Positions 36,721 through 47,638 of a DNA stretch of 64,000 nucleotides are shown one piece after another. The first letter of the stretch is position 1. Each line of letters starts with the position of its first letter. A program made the position numbers and the translations under genes. Source of the DNA: Eretmocerus hayati (lineage: Eukaryota > Arthropoda > Insecta > Hymenoptera > Aphelinidae); the NCBI GenBank assembly GCA_029851415.1, contig CM056743.1, positions 15,926,727-15,990,726 of the forward strand, given 5' to 3'. Below the pieces are notes generated by a model, which had not been told where the DNA came from, searched no databases, and saw only the letters and a list, made by a program, of their open reading frames with translations.

Positions 36721-37738
36721 TCAAACCATGAAGGCCTGGTACAAGAGTATTGCTTTCTAAACTTTGCGATATCGGACTCATCTAAATTGATCATCGGATT
36801 ATTTTTTTACAACTTCATTGTATAGTGACGACCGCGAGCGCCCATGTTTATCGAGATAGTTCAATACTCAGCGTCCGATCAGACCATACGCTTGGTATAG
36901 TTCCGCGAAAAGGGTGCGGTGAACATTCCGCGTATTCAACGAGCACCGGCCACAGCTTGGCCGTGCAGTCACAACAATATGCGCTGGTGTTCTCATTCTC
37001 TCAACTCTCAAGCCGACGTCGCAGCAAGAGTTAAAAGATAAGGTGGCACCGGACTACACTGACACTGTTGGTGCTTATTATCGAACTCAACAATTAAGGT
37101 AATTGCTACTCCTATTACTCCATGTTACGGTCAATTTTACTACCGGCATTCACGATAGTAATGGTTGATATCGTTTTACATTATTTGAATAGCTTTGCTT
37201 GTCCGTGTCGCGTTAAGTGGAAAGATTTATGATCAAGTCTGTTGAGTTATCACTCCATTTTGAGCCCTTTGTAAAGCTTTAATTACTTAATTCACGATCG
37301 GCTTGTTTGGCTTGACATCTCGATATTGCACTAAAGCTGAGGAGATGATAAACATTTTTTATTTGAATCGTGATGTCCGTGATTGTATAGTGTAACTGGC
37401 GATACAGTGCATCGCGTGTCCAACGTCAGATCGGCCTGTATCCGGTTTTCGTGCACGGAACGCGACCACCGTATTTGACACGAGAACCAAAACCCCGCTT
37501 TTTCGGTAGATGTGCGATGGGTTGCCTTTTTCTCGACGCTGCGTGCAATTGATAAGGAGGGCTCGCGGTCGCTACATTCCATCGTAGCATGAATTTAGTT
37601 GATTATGCGAAGTTCGCAAATTTTAATATTACTTCATTAGGGTCGAATAGATTCTGAAAATCCTGACTCTCAAGCTTATGTCAATCGAATATTTCAAAAT
37701 TGGTGTAAAAATTAGCGTGATTTCTTTTCCTTTCCAGT
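36721..37738. other. Possible untranslated exon and intron
   Basis: A CpG-rich segment (about 36830-37098) ends at a donor-like TTAAG|GTAATT. The next good acceptor on this strand is at 37738. This could be a 5' exon and intron, but no start codon links them. Confidence 0.2.
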
Positions 37739-37840
37739 GCTCGTTATCTACATCATGTAAGATCAGAGGCGATGAGAAGCAGCCTCAGCGTATTATAGCT
37801 CCTTCTCAGCTGTTCTACAATATCAAATCAGCAAAAGTAC
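37739..37840 (+). CDS. Candidate internal exon, 102 nt
   Basis: The acceptor CTTTCCAG and donor ACAG|GTATGA bound a segment open for 34 codons in one frame, ending RIIAPSQLFYNIKSAKVQ. I recognise no family; a non-coding exon is also possible. Confidence 0.3.
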
Positions 37841-38073
37841 AGGTATGAATTCAGTTGAATTAAAAACACCGTTTTCTAAATGTTCGCAGCTCGTTTTCCA
37901 TCGACGCTTGCCTCTCGTCCCGCTTAACAATGTGAATGTAAAGCTTTAATTTTACCTGGCTGAAATTTGCAGTTGGCATTTAAAATTTTGTATTTAGAAT
38001 GTTAGAATACTCAATTCAAAATCCTCTAATCGCATATCATTAAGGTGAAAATTACGCTTGTGGTCGTTTGGTA

Positions 38074-39147
38074 CCCGTCAAAATAAATGGATCATGCATA
38101 GTGTTACAAAATTTACCATAACTCTGAAACGTTCCATCGTACGAGAGTTGTGTAAAAAGCATCTCGAAGATCACAAGGAAACCTATCAATTTATGGGTTA
38201 AAACAATTTTCTCAAGAATTTTTTAGTGCTGATGATCGAGGCGGGAAATTGAAAAGAAATACTCGCAGCGGATCACCTGTAATTTCAACGAGAGTTATCT
38301 GATCACAAAAATTCCAACGGGATGTTGAAGATTGTTCAAAAACCTACAAGTATATCATTGGAGGTTTTTTTCTACGACCTCTCTGGTCCGAGTCACGAGC
38401 TCCGGGAAGAAAACGTTCTCATGCATTTCTTATGGAGATACTGGACCACGCGCCAACTTCACTTGCTCAAGCGCTGTTTTACCGTCAAGAACCACCCTAA
38501 AAATTTTGAACCACATGGTTTCGACGTAAAAATGTCTAAATTTTTCGAATATGCTATCAGATTTACCCAAAATGTGACCTGGAGAGGCTTATCTGGAATT
38601 GAGTGAGTTTTTGGAGCAAAAGTTACAAAAGCAGCTGTGGATCACATCCAAGGAGTAATCTGATAGCATATTCGAAAAATTCAGACAATTTTACGTGAAA
38701 AACATGTGGTTTGATGATCTTTGGGACGGCTCTTGACGGTAGAACAGCGCCTGAGCGAGCGGAGTTGGCGCGTGGTCCATATCTCTATGAAGAACCATGC
38801 ATTGAAAGTTTTCTTCCCGGAGCTCGTGACTCGGACCAGAGAGGTCGTAGAAAAAGACCTGCGATGACAAACTTGTAGGTTTTTAAACGATCTACAACAT
38901 TCCGTTGGAATTTTTGTGATCGGATGAATATCTTCAAAAGTACAGGTGATCCGCTGCGAGTTTTTTTTTCAATTTTCCGCCTCGATTATCAGCACGGGAA
39001 AATTCTTGAAAGAATTTTCTCAACCCAAAAATCGATGGGTTTTTTTGTGATCTTTAAGATGCTCCTCTCAAAATTCTCGTCCGATGGAACTTCCTAGAGT
39101 TATCGTCGATTCTGTAATACTATGTATGATCCATTAATTTTGACGGG
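38074..39147. mobile_element. Hairpin (palindromic) DNA element, 1.07 kb
   Basis: The arms 38074-38565 and 38659-39147 are inverse copies around a loop of about 93 bp. The left end is CCCGTCAAAATAAATGGATC; the reverse complement of the right end is CCCGTCAAAATTAATGGATC. The right end continues as GGGCACTG followed by TA, which resembles a Tc1/mariner-type CAGTG end at a TA target. The left end has lost or changed these terminal bases. There is no coding capacity. The element lies 120 bp upstream of the transposase gene. Confidence 0.8.
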
Positions 39148-39266
39148 CACTGTATATTTCATTACTCAAAACAGTTATTCTTTACCAGAAAATGATCATA
39201 TGAGACACATCAATTTTGTTTGGTGCAAATACCTTCTGGATGAGTAAAACGATATTTTTTTGCAGG

Positions 39267-40868
39267 ATGAATCCACAACAACGCTTTTTCCAACCGACCG
39301 ATCATAACTTGGCTCGTATGCGAGCAATGATCGATATGGGTTTGACTGACGATCAAATCCATCTTGCCACGAACTGCGGCGCCGCAACCGTCAACCGATG
39401 GCGAAGAAGATTTATGATGGCTGGAGATGAGGTCGAAGGTGTACGCGATGAACGCAACAATCACCCTCCACGATACAAGATGACGGCGGATCAACAGCGA
39501 CGCTGCCTGCAGCTAGCTCGGCAAGAGCCTTTTTCATCAATCACAAGGTACCCAGATAGGCTAAATGCACTTGTCTCACCGGAGACAATCCGCTCGTACC
39601 TGAAACGGAATGGTTTCAAGTTTCGAAAAGCGCGGAGGAAACCATTACAACGAGCACTAGATTTGCCAGGTCGTTTAGAATTCTGCAACGCCAACATTAA
39701 TCGACCAGCAAGGTTTTGGAGGCGGGTAGTCTTCATAGATGAGAAAGTTTTTGCCTCAAACAAAGATGGGCGCATTGGAGTTTGGCGATTGGATGTCACC
39801 AGGTATGATACATGAAACCCAGACATTCTACTTCTGTCTTTTTTCTCACAATCATAAAATCTCTCGATAAGTCGAAGTATGAAAGATAATCGTATCTCAG
39901 ATGAATCCACTAATCTTTGTTCTGAATATTCTTCTTGGATTTTAATTGAGATACGTTTTATCGTATCAAAACTCTATTTCAACGAGTGCTCTATTTCGAA
40001 CTCTCAATCTACATCCCTTATACGATCTAAGCATAATTTCGATTGTAATAATTGAATAATTGGAACAGGTATATTGTTATTCTAAAGATTTTCGGGAAAA
40101 GATGAATATTGTTTGAAAGCCGAAAACTTTCCCTGAAAGATGACTCCCTCACAATTTCAATCATGGCAATTATTATTTGGAAACTATACTGAGTCAGTGC
40201 TTTGGCAACCCATTCTTCACATGAATGAATTTAAATTTCAATATCGTACCTTGCTCTTAGTCCAAGATTAAATATTCTCGGTATAGTGATCTGCATGAAC
40301 TCGACAGACAAGTCCTCAACAATGAATTCTGATATGTAAAATTTTGTTCTTTCTCAGGTATGACGACGACCATCTTATCATGACAAATGAAAGCGGACGA
40401 GTAACGAGGGCATATTTTGGAGCGGTCACAGGCCATGGCCCAGGAGTTTTGGTTCCTGTCGGAAGGAGCATAAACGCCGTACGATACGTCGTAGTTCTCA
40501 ATGATCATCTTTATCCATCAATTGAGGCTCAGTTTCCTGGGGACGATCCCATCTTCGTGATGGAAGACAATTCTCCTATCCACAGGGCCAGGATAGTGAG
40601 GCAATGGTACGCAGATCATCCGCGCCTTGTGAGATTCAATATGCCAGCCCGATCACCTGAACTAAACGTGATTGAAAACGTTTGGGCAATCATAACCGAG
40701 GAATGGACACCACAACTTGGAGCCAATGAAGCTATGTTAGCTGCTAGAGTTGAAGCAGCTTGGGCTGGACTTCAGGACCGAGTTAGGCTCTTTGAAAATT
40801 TGACTGACTCGATGCCGAGAAGACTACAATCCATCATCAATGCGGGCGGACGTCACGTAAACTACTAG
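39267..40868 (+). CDS. Tc1/mariner-type DDE transposase, spliced, 348 aa
   Basis: The start at 39267 directly follows an acceptor (TTTTTTTGCAG), hinting at a 5' UTR intron. Exon 1 is 39267-39802; exon 2 is 40358-40868. The join CCAG|GTATGAC keeps the frame (536 + 511 = 349 codons), and reading through the intron stops after three codons. An N-terminal helix-turn-helix (about 16-50, MGLTDDQIHLATNCGAATVN) is followed by the catalytic core: D158 (VVFIDEK), D249 (VMEDNSPIHRAR) and E285 (ELNVIENVW). The last two are separated by 35 residues instead of Tc1's usual 34. The length is normal for the family. No terminal inverted repeats are visible around it. It may be an intron-bearing element missing its ends, or a domesticated gene. 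Confidence 0.85.
39803..40357 (+). other. Intron within the transposase gene, 555 nt
   Basis: The donor is CACCAG|GTATGA and the acceptor TTCTTTCTCAG|GTATGA. The 8-mer AGGTATGA therefore spans both boundaries as a direct repeat. A pyrimidine tract precedes the acceptor. Removal restores a complete transposase frame. The ends have no obvious inverted repeats. Confidence 0.8.
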
Positions 40869-42239
40869 ATGATGCTTCAACTGACCCCAGTTATCAGCTT
40901 AATTTTTCTTTCTTCCTTCATGAAACATCTCGTGACATCGTCGTTATATAAAGATCAGGGACTGCTTATTGATAAATTGTAATTCGAGTTGAAATATTAT
41001 GGAAAAGGAGTAGAGGGAATCTCCCTTTGAGGTAATCTATTAAAATCAACTGAGTCGTTGAATGTATAAATTTAGATAAGTTCTTTATAATTATAAATCA
41101 ACTCTTGCCACTGTCATTAGCGAGAGCAACGAAGGATGAGAAGGGAGAATTTTGCATGGAGTTTGTATGTTGATTGCATAGCGCGGTGAGAGAACCTGAC
41201 GCTGAGCTAACGATTGTATCCTGTATCATTATAAATATAATGAGTATTCACTGATGAACGTCCATATCATTTTAATTCCCTTAACAGAGCTATTTTGTAT
41301 AATTATATACTTGATCGATGAAATGAAATGGAATCATGTATAATGGGAGACATTATGGTGGGAAACAGCTGTTATTTCATATGTTCGCAATAACACGAGT
41401 TTGTAGGGTGAATGCAATATAGTGGATTATTGTTGATGATCTTGATAGGCTTGTGGGCGGAGGAGAATTCAGTTTTAACTATCATGAATTTGAACACAGG
41501 TCGAAATCTTAGTAAAATAACTTTGAAGTGAATTCACTGTGGAATTTCAGATATACTCATGTAGGACATTTTGAAAAATTTTCTTATTCTACAAAAGCCT
41601 TGCTAATGATATGAATGTTTTCATTGATTCCAGTATGAAGATGAATAACCAGAGCCATACCAACTACCACAACGAATCCAGAAGGAGATGCAAACAATAC
41701 ACTCGATCAGTTTATTGTGTGCGATAGATACCCATACTAAAGCTGTGACGCAAAGATGCTAAAGCTGTGCAGCTTCATGTAGAGGTAATCGAGCAAGTTG
41801 TTGGGACTGGTGGAGCTCATGAGTTTGGTGAACTATTACACATGTCCATGTGAAAGAACTGAAAAAAAAGAGTGACATGCATTGGGCTCATTGCAATGTG
41901 CTCGAACACTTTGAGAAATGGAAGTCGAGTTCTTGAGCTAAATGCTGTGCAACGGAATATGCTTCAACACGTGGCAAAGTAAGCCACATTGACAATCAAA
42001 TCAGAATGGATTCGACATTCAACTCTTGTCGAAGAACTGAATATCAAGCACACGAGAAACTTGGAAGATCTCGCCATTGTGGCTGTTAGTCCACACATTA
42101 TAAGCGAAAAGTTGGATAGAAGGAATTATTGACTAGGACTGAACACAGTTATGGTTAAGTGCAGCATGCAATCCCAGCAGAATCAGGAGAATTGCAGATA
42201 CTCTTGTTTGATAAGGCCGAGCATGCAGTTTGGACTGTA
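40869..42239. other. AT-rich spacer, no recognised gene
   Basis: No inverted repeats of the transposase were found here. A weakly open stretch at about 41.9-42.1 kb may be a relic of unknown origin. Confidence 0.45.
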
Positions 42240-42587
42240 TACAGCTGCAACTAGTGCGAGCCAAAGTTGGGAAGCAACGAGCTGCTTGTGACGAGATAAT
42301 AAACTTCAACGAGATGTAAGTATTTGAAGAAAGATGATTGTCATGATGATATTGATGATTTATTGAATTTCAATCCAATGAGTTTTCAGACTGAAATATG
42401 AATAGCAATAGATTCAATTCGAGGCAAAAAATTTGCTCTTCAACATCACATACAGTGGACCTTGAATCATTTTTGCATATAAAATTGTAGACTAGTTTAA
42501 AAAATCACGGATTGTCCTTTCCTAGAAGCACAAACAAAAAGTTGTACAGTCATGGCGAGGAAACTGATGAGTTTATACATTTTTTAG

Positions 42588-43747
42588 GTCTGCCAATATG
42601 GTAATTGGGTCAACCGCTAGTGCGATCGACACGGGACTAGTTGCCGGCCAACGTCTACGCCCGATAGACGAATGTAGTCTAAACGCATCGGTCAATTCTA
42701 CAACCGGAGTCCTCGCTCGCATGCCACGCTTCGAGGAGTATCTCGTCAATTCCTGCGTAATTTCCAGAGAAGATAGCCCGGCCCAAGGGTACTTTATGCA
42801 CCACCATCCGAATAATGCAAGCCTGGGGAAGGGCCTCGACGGGCTTATTAAGATCGGTTCTTCGGCCCAACTTTTTCACACACACTGTCTCAAGCTCGTA
42901 CAAAAAATCTGAATCTTCCTCGGAGTGCGTAAGTTTCAAAAAATTCCTGTTATACCAGTTCCTGCAGTCAAACATGTTTCTTGTCTTTAAATATTGTATA
43001 AAATCTTGCATCAATCTTTACACTAACTGTAAAATCATTTTTGAGCGCAGTAACAAAATTGTTCACAGTGAAAGATTCATGTTGCTATCTGGGATTTTGC
43101 AGCAAAAATTGGCATCGATGACTCATCTGGCAAAACTATTAACTCTTTTGACATTTACTGTGGGTTCTTCATGGTGAACAGGATTGATTATAACTTCTCA
43201 TTATACTTGAAAATCCTGTTCATCATACTATCAAAATTTAATACCCAATCATTATAAATTTTTTTTCTGAAATTTCATTCCTCAATACTATTCAGCCCCT
43301 TAGCACTTGGCCTTAAAGTTTAAACAATAAAATAAAATTGTCATTTTCAGTTTGGACTGGCAAAGCGATGTCATGCTGCAAAGACGATGGTCAACTACCA
43401 TCACCACGCTACATTCATCCTCACTGCAATGCCATTACTGTATCGGAGGATGACCCGGATTACGGAAAACACGGCATTCGCTGCCTAAATTGCGTCATAA
43501 CGTTACCTGTTATCAAATCTGATTTTTCCTTCGAGCTAGCTGAACAGCTAGATGACTATCATCACAAGCATCTTTCTAACTGAAATTCCATGTGTATTAA
43601 ACAAATCCGTTTTTCAAACCGATCATTGACTTTTTTCAGATGAACCAAGTCAGTCACTTTTTGGACGGTTCAATAATTTACTGTTCCACTGTGGCTAAGT
43701 CCGGCCAAAATCGCTTACTCGAAGGAGGCCTATGTTTTTCACTTTGA
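42588..43747 (+). pseudogene. Decayed animal heme-peroxidase exons, right copy
   Basis: This is the mirror copy of the pseudogene at 30857-32015. A possible N-terminal exon begins at 42588. The exon 43351-43547 has CCKDDGQLPSPRYIHPHC, SEDDPDYGKHG and RCLNCV. The exon 43640-43747 has MNQVSHFLDGS and EGG. This copy keeps the more family-like DDPDY where the left has DGPDY, but has NRLLEGG where the left keeps NRSFEGG. The changed donor (CAG|CT at 43548) is shared by both, so that lesion predates the duplication. Catalytic-region exons are missing here too. Confidence 0.75.
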
Positions 43748-44860
43748 ATCGTATAAATTATGATACGCATTTGTATGATTAATTGTAATCGTAGACTTGA
43801 CAAATTTTGTGGACAATCATTCAAGTATTCCTCTATCTTGTTAAGAAATGTGCTGTATACATGATCAGTGCAACAATAAATGTCATCGCTGTACAAAATG
43901 CTTGTACGATTCAGTTTTGTTATATCATGGCTATAGTTATGGTACTAAAGTTATGCTAATTAGCTATCTCGCGTTGAGGGAAGATGACTTTTAATCCTCA
44001 GATGTGAGGGTATTTTTATAGCATAAATGACAAGCCCCACAATTTGCAGTGGAAATTCCATTAATGGTACTCGTGTAGTTGGAAGAGTTACAAAGTTCTC
44101 AAACTTGATCAGCACACGCAAAGTATAAAACAAGGCTATCAGAATGCCTTCATCGAGTCTGAAAGTTGAGACCCCAGTTGTCGCTGTGAGAGCATAATCC
44201 TAATCTTGTAATCATAAGAGTTGATACTTGATCCTACTCTATTACTGTGTGCAAAAAGTAGCAATGTAGTACGAAAAAAAAGCCTTGACATCATGGCCTG
44301 TACACATGTTACAGTGAATGTAGGATCCTCATTTAAATTATTGTAATAATCAAGACTTACCCATAAAACGTTACTCGCCTGGGTTGAAAAAACGCATGAT
44401 TTCTCAAGAACTTGCAAAATTTTCTCTTAATGAACATTTCTCAAAATCATAAGAAATTGAAATTAATTTTGTGTTACTAATAGACTCCCAATTGGGAAGA
44501 TTTCCAAGCTTCGACACTTTCTTTGAAAGCTTATTGACCAGAATTCATGTTTCAACTTTGGTCGGGGATTAATGTTGGGTACTCATGTTGGTGGTATTTA
44601 GAAAAAAAAACTTCATTCTCTAATCCTGGATCTGGTTCATGCAAAGTTAATAACAGTATAATATAAAATTAGACGAAGCCCTCAGATACCCGTAAAATGT
44701 GTTATGACTTGGAGATGTGATTGGCAATTTCATGCTTGCTAAATGGCTCACCTAGGTAATTAAGATTTACACTGAGAAATGTTGATAATTTCGGAAGATT
44801 ACCGATACATAGTTGGGAGAAAAGATATAAAAAGCCGGTTTGAATTGGAAAAAAAAAAAA

Positions 44861-44965
44861 TTACTCCAGTGGGAATCGAACCCGAGCCTTCCGGGTCCCA
44901 ATTGGATTCTCGACTTACGACGTGGACCGATGGGGTGTCCCACACCAGGGGCCTATACTCTTATA
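44861..44965 (-). repeat. tRNA-like SINE fragment, right-arm copy
   Basis: On the minus strand the B box GGTTCGATTCC (44872-44882) sits in a T-arm with a matching CGGG/CCCA-type stem, followed by a T run. It is the mirror of 25205-25310. Confidence 0.4.
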
Positions 44966-45442
44966 TATATATATATATCCAACTCGGGCACTGGAAATAC
45001 AATTCATCGCCTTCAACAGATGTCCTCTTCCAATACCTCGACGTTCGTAGCCGCAATTTTAGCAACATACTAAAATAATACCATCATACAGTTATCGGCA
45101 TTATTGATCAAGCCGACAATTTTGCCCTAACCTCACTTTTTGGCATTTGCACGAGCACATGAAGAATAATCGCACTAGAGGCTGATAATCCTTGAATTCT
45201 GAGAATTGGATTCGTCAGAAATGATCATCGGCCTTGCTGAAAACATTATTCAAGAAATTTCCAAGTATTGCAACTAAACAACTATTCAAATTCGCAAGCC
45301 CTTTCGCGCGTCTCTTCGAATTCGCAGCAGAAGTTACGCCGCCACGAATGCGCATGTGCGAGAAACAACGTGAAATTAGCTGCGTCACAAATGGTCATCG
45401 TTTGAAAAGTGTTCGATCAGTTCAGTTTGCTACCGAGTGTAC

Positions 45443-47539
45443 CATAGCATATGAAATGAGGCGCCACATCATTGATATCCTTCAAGAGCTTTTCCCAAGA
45501 GGAAGAAGAAAAGGTGCAAACAGGTAAAGTTAGTTGACTATTGCGTGGATCATCCAAGCAATTTCATCCCTCCTCGTGACACCATGGGAGTTATTCTCTG
45601 AGCTTGCAAACAAATCCAAAGAGCATCCAATGAAGCATAGTTTGAAGTGGTTTCAACAAAAATTTGAAGTGTTTTGTTTTGTGGAACACGTACAGAGTAT
45701 CTATTATCAATCTCTACTCACAATTTTTCCTTGTGTTTTCTCCGTATATTTTCATTGATGTTTCACTGTTGGTGATTTATTCCGTCTCCAATTGCTGTAA
45801 TGAGTGATTTAGTTAAATGGATGAGTGTCTGTTACATTCGGGGTCCTCTACTAGTACTTGGAGTACTATAATTTAGAATGAATCAATTGATGCAAATTCA
45901 GCATGATTTTAGAACTAATATGACCCATTTTGAAACAGATCATGAACTGGTCACAAAGAGTTTACCTGATCCAAAATCATTCGAGGGATTGCTAGTTGAG
46001 GAGCTATCTCATAAAGCAGCGGTTATGATGAGTGGTGAGCAATATAACACTATATCGCATTTCTATCCAACTGTTTGAACAGTCTAACTTTGAGAGCATA
46101 TTACTTCTTCTTTTTGGTTCTATCTTTTGCGTATGCTGAAGTTGGAGCTTCAAAATGCATTGACGATCTGTGGAAAAATCATGTTGATAAAGGGTATACC
46201 ATTCATATCAGGGAACAAAGTTTCAGCGTCCCAAAGGAGAATTCATTTTTCAAAAGATAAAAATGCACAACAGCATAGTTTTCAATATTGCTGCACTTGC
46301 TGATATAGTCATCTTGAGAACATTTCTAGAGTACTTGCAGTAGATTAGATTCATTGAAATTTCCCATTCATTTCGAATAACCTCAATGAATTGCTATTAG
46401 GTCATACATCATTGAAAACTCGCATCTGTACCGTGGACCTCAAATAAGTTTCTCAATGTATAGAGATGTTGAGCTTATTTAAAATTTTGCGTGAAGTTTT
46501 TTCTTGAATAGGAAAGTATCAACTTACCCAAAAAAGAGAATGAGAATAGCAAATTCCCTCCATGAGGCTCTTACCATACATGTCGAGTGCCAAAAAACTA
46601 TTAGCCAAGAATTAGACCATAACAAGGTTCCGTTTACATGGACTAGCAATCTTGGATTTTGGCAACCATGTTGATGGAAGCTTTAGCGCGCGGGAGCATT
46701 TGAATTTGATCAATGCTGAAACATATTTCATTAAAACAATATATAACCGAAGTTATTCTGATTTCTTCGTGTGTGGTGTAATATTGATGTTGTCCACTCA
46801 TAATGAGACTCATTTTCAAGTTAGGAAATCAGGTAATTTAGGTGGTTCAGGGTTCATTTTTCCTATTGCACACAGTGAAGTCCGACTCTTTCCAGTGCAA
46901 CGAATCCCACCGGTGGGATCCGCGAAAATTTCTATCGTCCAATAGAAGATGAAACGAACTTCAAACCGCCAAGATTGATGATTCTAAGATGTATCATTCA
47001 GCTTCTCAGGAATTTGCGTTGGTTCCTCGGTATTATTCGGGTAATTCGGTAGCATGGCCTGGCATATGAATATGTGACTGGTATGAACCGCGGAGCGCGA
47101 TTGTGATCTATGCACGTATGTTTTTTTACCATAGTGAATCGCAGAGTTAGAGGCTCTTGTAGAGGCTCTTATTCTAGATTCTCTTCAAAATTTTTGAATC
47201 GAACAAGTTCCTCGTACACGGAGAGATGAAAGAGATTGAGGAGAGAGTAAGAGCCGTGGCTATGTCAACCATTTATACTCGGTTTACTTCATGTTTATTC
47301 CATGTCTAAATATTTAATCATTTGGCTACATGACGCTCAAATCACACGTACCTGAGCTTATTTTGTAGCCTTTGACATGAGTTTTCGGAAGAGCTAAGAT
47401 ACGTTGTATAATATTGAAGAAGATTGGATGAATTCACAATTTACTGGCTATTTTTCTGATATTTATCGGAAGTTTTGCGAGAACTGAGTATCTATCGAGT
47501 AGCTCGTACTAATCAAGTTCGATACCTAAACTGGCGTGC
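45443..47539. other. Gene-poor stretch with unassigned ORFs
   Basis: Plus-strand frames at 45878-46078, 46090-46260 and 46652-46945 look mildly protein-like. The second begins with a very hydrophobic stretch (YYFFFLVLSFAYAEVGAS) like a signal peptide, but has no ATG. None is recognised or splice-supported. Confidence 0.35.
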
Positions 47540-47638
47540 ACATATCGTCGCCCCCGAAGAAGAGAAACACCTCCCATTGTTCTCCCAATGCATTCTTAAA
47601 TGGGAACGTGTTTTTCATCGTCGGGGGCGACGATATGT
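47540..47638 (+). ncRNA. 99-nt hairpin with an 18-bp perfect stem, possible small-RNA precursor or tiny MITE
   Basis: ACATATCGTCGCCCCCGA (47540-47557) pairs perfectly with TCGGGGGCGACGATATGT (47621-47638). Inside, AAACAC pairs with GTGTTT and CCCATT with AATGGG, leaving a loop of about 22 nt. The size and bulged stem resemble a pre-miRNA, but a decayed mini-element is equally possible. Expression is unknown. Confidence 0.35.

Larger units (their letters stand above)
42240..45442 (-). repeat. Right arm of the large inverted duplication, without the retrotransposon
   Basis: This arm is the inverse of 24713-25736 plus 30122-32364. It starts near TATACAGCTGCAAC and ends at CTACCGAGTGTAC. The empty retrotransposon site (TCTCTT on the plus strand) is at 44423-44428. 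Differences from the left arm are scattered single changes and small indels. Confidence 0.9.

Noticed and set aside
38322..38606. Plus-strand 94-codon frame in the hairpin element
   Set aside because: It lies in one arm of a palindrome and has no motif. The mirrored arm does not preserve the frame.
39491..39910. 139-codon minus-strand frame over the transposase
   Set aside because: It is antisense to a well-supported transposase exon.
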